Assembly: GCA_002394685.1 (NCBI GenBank)
Contig: DGUP01000018.1
Location: 1 to 53,216 of the forward strand
Source: Treponema sp. UBA4307
GTDB taxonomy: Bacteria > Spirochaetota > Spirochaetia > Treponematales > Treponemataceae
Reading direction: 5' to 3'
DNA length: 53,216 bases
How positions within the stretch are numbered: the first letter of the stretch is position 1; each line of letters begins with the position of its first letter. The notes beneath the pieces were generated by a model that worked only from the letters and a program-made list of their open reading frames with translations, had not been told where the DNA came from and made no database searches. The position numbers and the translations under genes are program-made. This document shows, piece after piece, positions 1-8,006 of the stretch.

Positions 1-15
1 CTCGACATTCGGGCT
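1..15 (+). repeat. Boundary inverted repeat, left copy
   Basis: The first 15 bases (CTCGACATTCGGGCT) are the exact reverse complement of 53154-53168. The match stops at base 16. The left copy begins at the first base of the window, so its outer part may be cut off. It could be the terminal repeat of an insertion sequence lying outside the window; no transposase is visible. Confidence 0.6.
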
Positions 16-17
16 AA

Positions 18-70
18 ATAAAAAATTCCTTTTGCAGCCGCACTTCATTCCGCACAAACTGCACAAGGGA
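18..70 (-). terminator. Intrinsic terminator after the chemoreceptor gene
   Basis: Read on the minus strand, a stem formed by 59-70 and 27-37 (about ten pairs with two bulges, GC-rich base) is followed by a T-rich run at 17-25. It lies just downstream of the chemoreceptor stop codon. Confidence 0.6.
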
Positions 71-97
71 TTTATTTTTTTGTTTTAACTTATTTCA

Positions 98-2209
98 TCA
101 AACAGTAAAGAGGTCAATTTGACTTCCGATTTGACCTACAGCCATTTCTACACTGTTAGCAATTTCAGTAAGGGAATCACTGGACTCCTGAATACTACCT
201 GCACTTGTAGAAATTTTATCCATACTTTGTTTGATGACACCAGTTGTATCTCTAAGCTGATCTACTTCTACAAGAATTGCTTTATTTCCTTCTGCCATTT
301 CATGAGAAGCAGCCCTTACCTCAGTAGTGTTATCATTCATAAGTTTCAGAGCTTCACCAATCTGCTTTGAACCTTCCTGCTGTTCTTCCATTGCAGACTT
401 AATCTGAAGTACAAGCTGCTGAGTTGCACTGATTGACTGATTAACAGCCTCAAATGATGCACTTGAAGCAATAGAAGCAGCTACAACATCATTGATTGAA
501 TTTTCAATATTATTCAGCTCTTCCCTGATTGTTGTAGACTGAGCACTTGAAGTTTCAGACAGTTTACGAATTTCATCAGCAACAACACTAAAGCCCTTAC
601 CAGCTTCACCTGCATGAGCAGCTTCAATTGCAGCATTCATGGCAAGCATATTTGTCTGATCGGCAATGTCACTGATTGTCTTATTAGCAGTCTGTAATGT
701 TTTAGACTGTTCTTCAATCTTCTTAATTCTTTCATTAACATCATTCTGGCGGCGGATTCCTTCTTCTGCATTTTGTGCAAGGTTATTGAAAGATTCTGCC
801 ATATGTCCAACGGAAACATTAACACTTCTAATATTTCCAATCATTTCTTCTACTGCAGCAGAAGCTTCAGTTACACCGCTTGACTGAGTTTCAATCATAT
901 TTTCCAGAGATTCAATATTCTGTGAAATTTCTTCTACAGCGGTTGCAGTTTCACTAACACTCTGAGCCTGGTTATGAACCTGGGAACCAATGTCATTCAA
1001 ATCTTCTATAATGGCAGAAATTGAATTGCTATTAACTTCAATTCGTTTCTGAAGACCAAGGTTTACATCTCCCAGCATATTTTTCGATTCTTTAACACCA
1101 CTTACAATTGTTCTCAGCTTGCTCATAAAGGCATTAAATCCATCACCTAAAGCACCAATTTCATTGTTACTCTTAACTTCAATCTGCTGTGTAAGATCCG
1201 CATCACCACTTGCAATATGGTGAATGGAAGTCTGTACAACCTTAAGAGGCTTAACTGCAATTACAAGCATAAAGGAACAGAAGAAACAAACAACAATACC
1301 AACACAAATACTAATGATAATAATGATTGTCCTTAATTTATTTCCGGCCTGATCAATTTCCTGCTGAGGAATTGTAAGAATTGCAGACCATGGGGTTCCT
1401 TTTACCGGTGTAAAGGAAGCGTATGTTTTAACCCCTGCAGGATCAACATAGTAGCCGTCACCACTTTCTCCAGAACATGCTTTTTTTGCAATTTCAATAA
1501 GACCTTTGTATCCGGCCTTATCACTGTATGAAAGGTCCATATACCTATCGATTCCACGAATATGGGAAATTAAAACACCGTTAGAACCTACAAGAATAGC
1601 TTTTCCATTTTCACCCATCGTAAGCTGGCTGATCATTTTTTCAATTTCATCCAGTTTAACGGCACCTGCAAAAACTCCAATCAGTTCATTACGGCTGTTG
1701 TATGCAGGACGGGCAATATAGTAACAGACAGAACCATCCATTTGAAAGTCAATATTAGAAACATAAATATCCTTCTTATCATTCATAATGGAGCGGAAAA
1801 AAGGTTTTGAAATTACAGTGATAATGCTTCCGTCACTTGCATAACCTACACCATCTGGGGTACAGAACATAATGTAATTAAAAAGAGGGTTCTTTATATT
1901 CTGATGACTTAAAAGCCATTCAATAATTCTATTTGAATTTCCTTCCTTAGTTACATCGTTATCAGAATAAATTCTTAAGTCATTAACAAGAACTTCATTC
2001 CAGTTTTGAATTTTACCTGCATCTTCAATAATAATCTTTTCACTAAAAGCAGCATAATCATCTTTTGAAGAAGTCTTAACATTATTTACAATAAAAACAT
2101 TCTGGAGAATAAAAGAAACAAGCAGAATCAAAAGGATGTTTACTGAAAATTTTACAGCAAGATGAGAATACTTTTTCTTTTCCTGAGTCATTGAACTAGT
2201 TTGATCCAT
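98..2209 (-). CDS. Methyl-accepting chemotaxis protein
   Basis: Transmembrane chemoreceptor of 703 residues that should signal through CheW/CheA to the flagellar motors. A first membrane helix lies at about 18-41. The periplasmic domain (about 45-290) resembles a double-Cache sensor. The second helix is at about 294-320, followed by a HAMP linker (about 320-373) and a long cytoplasmic coiled coil. The conserved hairpin tip is at about 516-552 and includes the AAIEAAHAGEAGKGFSVVAD stretch. There is no C-terminal CheR/CheB-binding pentapeptide. The start is supported by AGAGGAAAA ahead of the ATG. It begins 18 bp after the upstream peptide-binding lipoprotein gene, so the two are probably cotranscribed. 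The ligand cannot be read from sequence. Confidence 0.95.
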   Translation of the reverse strand: MDQTSSMTQEKKKYSHLAVKFSVNILLILLVSFILQNVFIVNNVKTSSKDDYAAFSEKIIIEDAGKIQNWNEVLVNDLRIYSDNDVTKEGNSNRIIEWLLSHQNIKNPLFNYIMFCTPDGVGYASDGSIITVISKPFFRSIMNDKKDIYVSNIDFQMDGSVCYYIARPAYNSRNELIGVFAGAVKLDEIEKMISQLTMGENGKAILVGSNGVLISHIRGIDRYMDLSYSDKAGYKGLIEIAKKACSGESGDGYYVDPAGVKTYASFTPVKGTPWSAILTIPQQEIDQAGNKLRTIIIIISICVGIVVCFFCSFMLVIAVKPLKVVQTSIHHIASGDADLTQQIEVKSNNEIGALGDGFNAFMSKLRTIVSGVKESKNMLGDVNLGLQKRIEVNSNSISAIIEDLNDIGSQVHNQAQSVSETATAVEEISQNIESLENMIETQSSGVTEASAAVEEMIGNIRSVNVSVGHMAESFNNLAQNAEEGIRRQNDVNERIKKIEEQSKTLQTANKTISDIADQTNMLAMNAAIEAAHAGEAGKGFSVVADEIRKLSETSSAQSTTIREELNNIENSINDVVAASIASSASFEAVNQSISATQQLVLQIKSAMEEQQEGSKQIGEALKLMNDNTTEVRAASHEMAEGNKAILVEVDQLRDTTGVIKQSMDKISTSAGSIQESSDSLTEIANSVEMAVGQIGSQIDLFTV

Positions 2210-2227
2210 AGTTTTCCTCTTTCCGAA

Positions 2228-3883
2228 TTATTTAGTGGTATTCTTATAGATTCTGTTAATAGCAACAGCGTGGAATGCAACATTTTTAACATTACTCTTA
2301 ATTAAATTTGCATTACATTTCTGGTAAATAGGACTTATTACAGCATCTTCAAGAATCATTTCTTCAGCAGTTTTCAATGCAGACCAGCGTTCTGAAACTT
2401 TTGTACAAAGTTCACCGTCGGTACAGCTGGCGATAATTGCATTGTAAGCAGGATTAAAATAATTTCCCTGATTGTTATCATTTCCAGTAACCCACATTGC
2501 CAGATAGGTCATTGGATCTGCATAGTCAGGTCCCCAGTTATTAAGACCAAACTGGAATTTTCCAGATGTCATAATCTTGCGGCGTTCGCTTTTTGGAACA
2601 GCCTTAATTCTGATGTGCACCTGAGGAAAAAGAGCTTCTATCTGATTTTTAATTGAATTGGATGCAATGACCTGAGCTTCACCATCTGCAGTAAGAAGTT
2701 CAATATCAAAAGTATTTAATCCAAGTTCTCTTTGTGCAGCAGCGAAATGTTCACGAGCCTTCTGGATATTTAAACTGCAAAGCTGAGGGTAAACAATTCC
2801 TGCCGGAGTAAAATCTTTACCATTTGAAGAAAAAGCAAATCCCCTTGGAATAGGAGCGTAAGCGGCTGCTGAACCATCAGCCATTTCCCTTACAACCCTT
2901 TCACGATCAATTGCATATGTAAATGCCCTTCTGAGATTTTTATTCTTAAACAGGGAATCATCGAAATTGTAAGTAAGATAATATAGGAATCCTGAATCTA
3001 CAGGCCTGAACTCAGGAGAGTTTTTCATTTTTTCAACAGAATCACCTGTAAGTTCAACAAAATCCAGTTTTCCAGACTGATAGAGCTTTAACGCCTCTTC
3101 TCCGCTGTTCACAACTTCATAGTGAATTCCACCAAGCTTAATATTATCAGCATCGTAGTAAGCTGTGTTTTTTATAAAGGATATCGATTTTGCAGTTGGA
3201 GAAAACTCTGTAATTACAAAGGCACCGTTAGCCAGACAGGTTTCCGGACTGGTAGCATAGTTTTCACCGCACTTTTCAATGAAAGCTTTATTTGCAGGAT
3301 AGAAAGTACAGAAATAGAGAAGCTGATCAAAATATGAAACCGGAACTTCAAGTTCCACTTCAAAAGTAAAATCATCAACCGCTCTTACACCAAGCTGGTT
3401 TGGATCCATCTGACCGGCCTTAATTGCAACTGCATTTTTTACCTGAGCAATATCACTGATCATAAATGCATATTCAGATTGAGTCGCTGGGTCCACAGCT
3501 CTCTGCCAGCCATAAACAAAATCATGTGCCGTTACCTGATCACCATTTGACCAGAATACATCCTGACGAAGTTTGAAGGAATAATGGAGCCCATCATCTG
3601 AAACAGTTTCTTCCTGACAAATTGCCTTTTTTACAGAACCATCATCTGCCATCTGCATAAGACCGTCGATCATATTTCCAATCAGTTCGAAGGATGTTGC
3701 AAATACAGCAGTCTGCTGATCCAGGTTATCAAAAGCTGCATCAAGAGATACATTTAGAATTGGACCAGAAACTGTTTTCTCCGGAAGAGGACCTTTTTTT
3801 ACAGAAACGGAATTTTGACCACAAGCTGTCAGGACAACAGCTGCCATACATAAAGAAAAAAACTTACAATAAAAAGTTTTCAT
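2228..3883 (-). CDS. Peptide-type ABC transporter solute-binding lipoprotein (OppA family)
   Basis: Family 5 extracellular solute-binding protein of 551 residues. The N-terminus is a lipoprotein signal with lipobox VLTAC, giving a lipidated Cys21. Family patterns include a WSNGDQVTAHDFVYGWQRA stretch near residue 110 and a Y-A-D-P motif near 455, as in OppA/DppA/MppA proteins. Such proteins bind oligopeptides (or other ligands) in the periplasm and deliver them to an inner-membrane permease. No permease or ATPase genes are adjacent: the next gene in the unit is a chemoreceptor. It may therefore supply a remote transporter, act in sensing, or both. GAGGG precedes the start. The ligand is unknown. 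Confidence 0.9.
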   Translation of the reverse strand: MKTFYCKFFSLCMAAVVLTACGQNSVSVKKGPLPEKTVSGPILNVSLDAAFDNLDQQTAVFATSFELIGNMIDGLMQMADDGSVKKAICQEETVSDDGLHYSFKLRQDVFWSNGDQVTAHDFVYGWQRAVDPATQSEYAFMISDIAQVKNAVAIKAGQMDPNQLGVRAVDDFTFEVELEVPVSYFDQLLYFCTFYPANKAFIEKCGENYATSPETCLANGAFVITEFSPTAKSISFIKNTAYYDADNIKLGGIHYEVVNSGEEALKLYQSGKLDFVELTGDSVEKMKNSPEFRPVDSGFLYYLTYNFDDSLFKNKNLRRAFTYAIDRERVVREMADGSAAAYAPIPRGFAFSSNGKDFTPAGIVYPQLCSLNIQKAREHFAAAQRELGLNTFDIELLTADGEAQVIASNSIKNQIEALFPQVHIRIKAVPKSERRKIMTSGKFQFGLNNWGPDYADPMTYLAMWVTGNDNNQGNYFNPAYNAIIASCTDGELCTKVSERWSALKTAEEMILEDAVISPIYQKCNANLIKSNVKNVAFHAVAINRIYKNTTK

Positions 3884-3971
3884 AAACTACCCTCATCAAA
3901 TTATTATATATCATGTTTTTAAATCCTGCTACAACCTAAGCCCAATACCTTATATTGTTCTTAGATTTTTT

Positions 3972-3998
3972 TTATTAACAATGAGGATTTGTTAATAA
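3972..3998. promoter_or_regulatory. Perfect 9-bp inverted repeat upstream of the peptide-binding lipoprotein gene
   Basis: TTATTAACA at 3972-3980 and TGTTAATAA at 3990-3998 are perfect inverted arms around a 9-base spacer. The dyad lies about 90 bp upstream of the lipoprotein start. It is not followed by a T-run on either strand, so a terminator is unlikely. An operator is one possibility. The rest of this gap (3884-4108) is AT-rich, with a TATAAT-like -10 about 20 bp before the gene and no clear -35. Confidence 0.35.
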
Positions 3999-4108
3999 GG
4001 GGAAAAGAATACCATACAAATAAATAGATTTACAATAGTAAAGTGAATTCATTTAGGAAAATATATAATGACATCCATTTTTTTTATACAATTTTAATTT
4101 TATTTTTA

Positions 4109-4879
4109 TCAATTCTTTTTCAAAAGAAGGAGGATTTCTTTTTCTGTCATTTCCCTGCACATACCCGGTGACAGATCCGGAGGAAGGCAAAAGTTTCCCA
4201 TTTCAATTCTTTTTAAATATATTACCTGATTATCTAAAGCTGCAAAAATCCTTTTAACTTCATGATATTTTCCTTCAGTTACAGTCAGCTCACATTGGTT
4301 ATCATTAATAAATAAAAGTGTTGAAGGGGAAGTTTTAAATCCCTGGGAATTCCACAAAGGAGGCAGTTCTATTCCTTGACTGCATTTTTCTATATAAATA
4401 CTTTTCATTTTATCATCAACACAATCTCTCAGTTGTACAAAATATTTTTTTGAAACTTCATTTTCAGGAACAGCAAGATTATGAGAAAGATCCCCGTTGG
4501 TAGTAAGAATCAAAAGTCCTTCAGTGTCCCCGTCAAGTCTTCCTACTGTGTGGAGAGTTGGAAGTTTATTCAGCATAATCTTCCTGAAATACTCCTGAGG
4601 AATATAATCGTATACGGTTTTGTACTCCCCAGCTTTTGTAGTACAGAGACAGCCCTTTACTTTATTCATAACCAGATTCAAATCCGGAGGAAGACAAAAA
4701 GGCTCTCCATCTAAAGTGAGCTGATCATGATAAACTGCAATTCTTTCACCGCGGGTATAAACCCTTTTTCCGTTAACGCTGAAATTCTGCCTCTGTAAAA
4801 AACGCTTTAATCTTCTTCCGGTACATATTTCCCTCCGGTCAAAAAGATCATCCAGGCGTTCATAAAAATAGTTTTCCAT
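4109..4879 (-). CDS. RsuA/RluB/RluE/RluF-family rRNA pseudouridine synthase
   Basis: 256 residues. A degenerate S4 RNA-binding domain (about 1-60) precedes the pseudouridine synthase domain. The catalytic motif GRLDGDTEGLLILT begins at residue 113, with the nucleophilic aspartate at 116. The enzyme isomerises a uridine in rRNA. Length and domain order fit the RsuA/RluB/RluE/RluF group, but I cannot tell whether the target is 16S or 23S rRNA. No good Shine-Dalgarno precedes the ATG. The upstream 250 bp is the structured RNA candidate with its own terminator, so the gene is either read through that terminator or has its own start site. Confidence 0.88.
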   Translation of the reverse strand: MENYFYERLDDLFDRREICTGRRLKRFLQRQNFSVNGKRVYTRGERIAVYHDQLTLDGEPFCLPPDLNLVMNKVKGCLCTTKAGEYKTVYDYIPQEYFRKIMLNKLPTLHTVGRLDGDTEGLLILTTNGDLSHNLAVPENEVSKKYFVQLRDCVDDKMKSIYIEKCSQGIELPPLWNSQGFKTSPSTLLFINDNQCELTVTEGKYHEVKRIFAALDNQVIYLKRIEMGNFCLPPDLSPGMCREMTEKEILLLLKKN

Positions 4880-4918
4880 GATAAGTGAAATGATTTAATG
4901 AAAAAATCCTTTTAAGAT

Positions 4919-4954
4919 AAAAAAAGGACCTTTGACGTAAATCAAAAGTCCTTT
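4919..4954 (-). terminator. Intrinsic terminator of the structured RNA candidate
   Basis: On the minus strand, arms of 13 bases (4954-4942 and 4935-4923) pair with one C-A mismatch around a 6-base loop, and a run of T follows (4925-4919). It ends about 40 bp before the pseudouridine synthase start. It could close the S4 transcript and the non-coding RNA, or act as an attenuator. Confidence 0.8.
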
Positions 4955-5128
4955 ACTCATGACCCTTGCAGGTCCAATCAAACCAGTTAACGGCGGGTTT
5001 TGCTTAACATTCAGGCAGGGAATGTGTCCACGGAACTGACTTAACGAATTAACGTCCCGAGTCTGCCCAGGTTTATAACCGCGAAACCTTTGTCCAGGCT
5101 TACCCCGCTTATTCACCAGTTTTATTGA
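4919..5128 (-). ncRNA. Candidate structured RNA between rpsD and the pseudouridine synthase gene
   Basis: About 210 nt, visibly less AT-rich than other spacers here. Read on the minus strand it folds by eye into a closed multibranch. A closing helix pairs 5102-5108 with 4993-4998 (one bulge). Inside are three hairpins: 5069-5089 (AGGTTT/AAACCT), 5031-5059 (CGGGAC/GTTCCG with a TTAA stem and UUCG loop) and 5007-5025 (ACATTC/GAATGT). A further short helix may pair 5119-5122 with 4980-4983. A strong terminator ends it. I checked for diagnostic motifs of RNase P RNA, tmRNA and the SRP RNA core and found none; I cannot exclude 6S RNA. It could be an independent RNA, an S4 3' trailer, or a leader of the downstream gene. 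Confidence 0.5.
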
Positions 5129-5722
5129 TTACTTAGAGTAGTATTCAACAACCATCTGATCGTTGATTTCTACAGGTACTGAAGCACGCTGTGGCTTGCT
5201 AACCAGTTTACCTGAGAAATTGTCTACATCGCGTTCCAGGTAATCAAGTGGTGCTGCATTGAGTTCAGTCCAGCACTTCTTGAACTGGTCATTCTTCTGT
5301 GACTTTTCAGCCAGAGAAATTGTCTGACCAACCTTTACAATCTGTGAAGGGATGTTAACAATTTTTCCATCGAGAACAATGTGACGGTGGCTAACAAGCT
5401 GACGAGCCATGCGAATTGAATTAGCAAATCCAAGTCTGTAAACAAGGTTGTCAAGACGGCATTCGAGCAGTGTAATAAGGTTTTCACCTGTCTTGCCTTC
5501 TTTTCTAGAAGCAATGTCATAATACTTCTGAAGCTGGCGCTCGAGGATACCGTAGTAAGCCTTTACCTTCTGTTTTTCGATGAGCTGCTTTCCGTATTCA
5601 GAAACTTTCTTTGTTCTCTTGAAAGCAGAGTCGTTTGCACGGTTCATTGCTTTTGGATGACCGCAAACGTTTACTCCAAGTCTTCTGCATTCCTTGAATC
5701 TTGGGGTTCTTCTGGTTGCCAT
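5129..5722 (-). CDS. rpsD: 30S ribosomal protein S4
   Basis: 197 residues with the full S4 pattern: an N-terminal region with CRRLGVNVCGHPKAM (two of the usual zinc-site cysteines remain), then a C-terminal S4 RNA-binding domain including ECRLDNLVYRLGFA and RQLVSHRHIVLDGK. It nucleates assembly of the 30S body by binding the 5' domain of 16S rRNA and often represses its own operon. AAGGAGTAATT precedes the ATG. Here it is a single gene, not part of an rpsM-rpsK-rpoA cluster. The structured RNA candidate starts directly after its stop codon. Confidence 0.97.
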   Translation of the reverse strand: MATRRTPRFKECRRLGVNVCGHPKAMNRANDSAFKRTKKVSEYGKQLIEKQKVKAYYGILERQLQKYYDIASRKEGKTGENLITLLECRLDNLVYRLGFANSIRMARQLVSHRHIVLDGKIVNIPSQIVKVGQTISLAEKSQKNDQFKKCWTELNAAPLDYLERDVDNFSGKLVSKPQRASVPVEINDQMVVEYYSK

Positions 5723-5760
5723 AATTACTCCTTATGATAGCAATTTATCATTATTTGCCA

Positions 5761-5806
5761 GTTATACTAGCCGTATAAAAATATATGATTTTTTATTTAT
5801 TTTCAA
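5761..5806 (-). promoter_or_regulatory. Probable rpsD promoter region
   Basis: Two weak options on the minus strand. One is an extended -10, TAGTATAAC, whose hexamer is 5766-5761. The other is TTGAAA (5806-5801), 15 bp from TATATT (5785-5780). Both lie in a very AT-rich stretch just downstream of the phased repeats. Confidence 0.35.
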
Positions 5807-5836
5807 GGGATTAAGCCCCATAACATAGATTTTAAT

Positions 5837-5880
5837 GGAAATTTAACGGAATTTTATGGGAATTCAGCAGGAAATTTAAT
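5837..5880. repeat. Four 11-bp phased A/T-tract repeats upstream of rpsD
   Basis: GGAAATTTAAC, GGAATTTTATG, GGAATTCAGCA and GGAAATTTAAT start at 5837, 5848, 5859 and 5870, exactly 11 bp apart. A further GGAATTTTACA occurs at 5890. Helically phased AATT/AAATTT tracts are typical of intrinsically curved DNA; an array of protein sites is the alternative. They lie about 115-160 bp upstream of the rpsD start. Confidence 0.5.
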
Positions 5881-5975
5881 CTTAAGAAGGGAATTTTACA
5901 TGGAAGGATGAATATAAAGTTTTGCAGCATTTATTTTCATAAACAAGCTGAGGATTACTGAAACAAATCAATGAT

Positions 5976-6050
5976 GGCCTGAGCCCGACTGGAGTGGGTG
6001 CCTGAAAGGCAAGTGCGGAGCACCGAGGGCTACTGAGCCACGGAAGGAGG
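5976..6050. repeat. GC-rich stem-loop element, copy A
   Basis: Compact run of small hairpins in an AT-rich spacer: CCC/GGG around GACTGGAGT (5984-5998), GCCT-GAA-AGGC (6000-6010), GTGC-GGA-GCAC (6013-6023) and GGCT-ACTG-AGCC (6028-6039), ending in a purine-rich GGAAGGAGG. Copy B at 10570-10640 shares the GACTGGA loop and the GTGC-GNA-GCAC hairpin in the same order. The rest of this gap holds the phased repeats, the rpsD promoter region and a possible small ORF. Confidence 0.5.
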
Positions 6051-6057
6051 TAATAGG

Positions 6058-6138
6058 ATGAAGTTTTTTCTTAAAGAAAACAATACTGGACCCGCAATAG
6101 AGTTGCGTTCCAAAAAAAATTATTTCAGGACTTTATAA
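6058..6138 (+). CDS. Possible 26-residue small protein
   Basis: ATG at 6058 is preceded by AAGGAGG with a 7-base spacing, among the best ribosome-binding sites in the window. It opens a short frame of 26 codons ending in TAA at 6136-6138. The predicted peptide is basic, starts MKFFLKENN and has no membrane helix. It overlaps the 3' end of the radical SAM gene in antisense. The Shine-Dalgarno-like run is also the tail of repeat copy A, so the match may be accidental. No function is assigned. Confidence 0.25.
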   Translation: MKFFLKENNTGPAIELRSKKNYFRTL

Positions 6139-7922
6139 TCCACACCGTTTTTACCGCAGAAGACTTTGACCCTGCAATTAAAAGGCCGGGCATTTTTCAG
6201 GAAAAAAGAAAAATCCTGGGAGTATTCACTCATGAGGTCATCCGGGTGGTAGGTCAGTTTAACAGTTGATTCCCTGCCGCTGGCAGTTGCTTCAGAGATT
6301 GCCCCATTTAAAAGCAGAAGGTCTTTTGCCAGGAAAAAACTTTTCTGCTGATTTCTTTTTTTATATGCTTCCTGGAGAAAGTCCAGCTGACACTTAAGGA
6401 TAAAGTCGTTATCCGCCGGAGTCTTTTTCAAGTCGATTTTCATTTTTTCCGCCCATACTGCAAATTCTCCAAATATGGCTGAGGCTTTCAGATGCAGACT
6501 TCTTGCAACGGAATTGAACCAGGGAACTGCACGGCCACAGTTGTAAAAGAAGTCACATGCTGCAGCAAGTGAATCTGCCCTCTTAAGTTCAGGACCTGGA
6601 AAGCTGACGGAATCTACTACATGATAAGGAGGAAGGGCCTGCCAGGTTAAGCCCAGAGACTCGGCTTCTTCATAAAGCTGTGTTCCCGGCAAGACTGAAA
6701 GGCAGAACAATTCCAGATTGTTTGGATAAAGGCTCATGGCAAAATCAATACTGTTTTTAAATCCGTTAAAGGTGTCTCCAGGAAGGCCATAAATAAGGTC
6801 AAAGCCAAAGACTGCCCCTGCCTGATTCAGAAAGCCGATATTTCTTACAAAAAGTTTTTTGTCAAAAGTTCGGTTTACTTTTTTGAGAACTTCCACATCC
6901 GCACTTTGAAGGCCAAACTGAAGGCTGCAGTTTATTTCAGCGAAGGCCCGGGCTAATTCCCGGTCAATAAACTCTGCCCTTGCTTCAAAGTAAAAGAACA
7001 TGTCAGGAGCAATTTTTTTTATAGTCTTAAGCATTTCCAGTGCACGCTTTTTGTCGGCGTTATAGGTTGGGTCCAGAACAAAAACCTGGGGAATCTTTTT
7101 TTCAGCAAAGTATTCCAGTTCCTTTAAAAGTCTTTCTTTTGGAAAATGCTGGATTCGTTTTTCTCCCTTACTTTCATAGCAGTAACTGCATTTAAAAGGA
7201 CAGCCTCTTGCCAGCTCCCAGAGTACGCCGCCGTATTTTTGAGGATCAAGGGTTGCATCTAAATAAGGAGATGAAAGTTCTGCAGGATCCGGATTTTTAG
7301 ACCGGACAACCAGAGGCATTTTTATGGAAAGAGCTCTATACCCTAAAAGAGATTCTGCCGTAAAGTTGGTCTGTAAATCTGAACTATTCTTTTCACTTTT
7401 ATTTAAATAGGGATTTTCATATATTCCCTGAATTCCAAAGGCAAAGCCCTGTGGATTTTCTTCCGGGGATTTATCTTCGTATTCCTGATTTTCCAGGAGC
7501 CTTGCTAATAAGGCAGGACTTGAAACTTCCCCTGCCCCGGCAGAAAGATAGTCAAAGCTGGAGAAACTGAGGGGATTTGCAGTAACTTCAGGACCACCAG
7601 CTATAGTAATGATGGAAGGATTTTTTTCCTTGAGGATAAGGGCAAGTTTTTCCAGAATCTTTCTGTTCCATACATAGACGCTGAAAAGGAGTGCAGACAA
7701 ATCTTTGTGAAGAGAGAGAATTTTTTCTGCAAGGAGGCCGGCTCTTTCATCTTCAGATTTTTCTGCCAGTTCCTTGTCTTCCACAGAAAAAGCTTCCAGG
7801 CTGACTTTGTAATTTTTTAAAGCAGCATGATTTTTAATGGCGGAGGCTATACAAGCCGCACCAAGGGGGAGTGCCTGAGGAGAAGTTTCTACTAAAATTG
7901 TCAAACAGAGAATTTCTTTCAT
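6120..7922 (-). CDS. B12-binding-domain radical SAM protein
   Basis: 600 residues. The N-terminal third (about 1-140) resembles a cobalamin-binding Rossmann domain. The radical SAM core follows, with the cluster motif C-P-F-K-C-S-Y-C (CxxxCxxC) near residues 240-248, and a C-terminal region resembling DUF4080 fills about 430-590. Members use a [4Fe-4S] cluster to cleave S-adenosylmethionine; those with B12 domains often methylate unreactive carbons. The substrate here is unknown and no maturation partner is nearby. No convincing Shine-Dalgarno precedes the ATG. It follows the EF-G paralogue, separated by a terminator, so it is probably its own unit. Confidence 0.85.
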   Translation of the reverse strand: MKEILCLTILVETSPQALPLGAACIASAIKNHAALKNYKVSLEAFSVEDKELAEKSEDERAGLLAEKILSLHKDLSALLFSVYVWNRKILEKLALILKEKNPSIITIAGGPEVTANPLSFSSFDYLSAGAGEVSSPALLARLLENQEYEDKSPEENPQGFAFGIQGIYENPYLNKSEKNSSDLQTNFTAESLLGYRALSIKMPLVVRSKNPDPAELSSPYLDATLDPQKYGGVLWELARGCPFKCSYCYESKGEKRIQHFPKERLLKELEYFAEKKIPQVFVLDPTYNADKKRALEMLKTIKKIAPDMFFYFEARAEFIDRELARAFAEINCSLQFGLQSADVEVLKKVNRTFDKKLFVRNIGFLNQAGAVFGFDLIYGLPGDTFNGFKNSIDFAMSLYPNNLELFCLSVLPGTQLYEEAESLGLTWQALPPYHVVDSVSFPGPELKRADSLAAACDFFYNCGRAVPWFNSVARSLHLKASAIFGEFAVWAEKMKIDLKKTPADNDFILKCQLDFLQEAYKKRNQQKSFFLAKDLLLLNGAISEATASGRESTVKLTYHPDDLMSEYSQDFSFFLKNARPFNCRVKVFCGKNGVDYKVLK

Positions 7923-7963
7923 TGTCTGTGTATTGAAATTTGTTCTAAAAGTTATATAAAGAT

Positions 7964-7995
7964 AAAAAAAGCCCCCCGCCTTAAAACGAGAGGCC
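7964..7995 (-). terminator. Intrinsic terminator after the EF-G paralogue
   Basis: On the minus strand GCCTCTC (7994-7988) pairs with GGGGGGC (7977-7971), with two G-T pairs, followed by seven T (7970-7964). It lies 12 bp past the EF-G paralogue stop codon. Confidence 0.75.
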
Positions 7996-8006
7996 AGTTT
8001 TACTGT

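Noticed and set aside
3972..3998. The dyad as a transcription terminator
   Set aside because: No T-run follows the stem on either strand.
4895..5116. 73-codon minus-strand reading frame
   Set aside because: It runs through the terminator hairpin, has no recognisable domain, and its bases are better explained by RNA helices.
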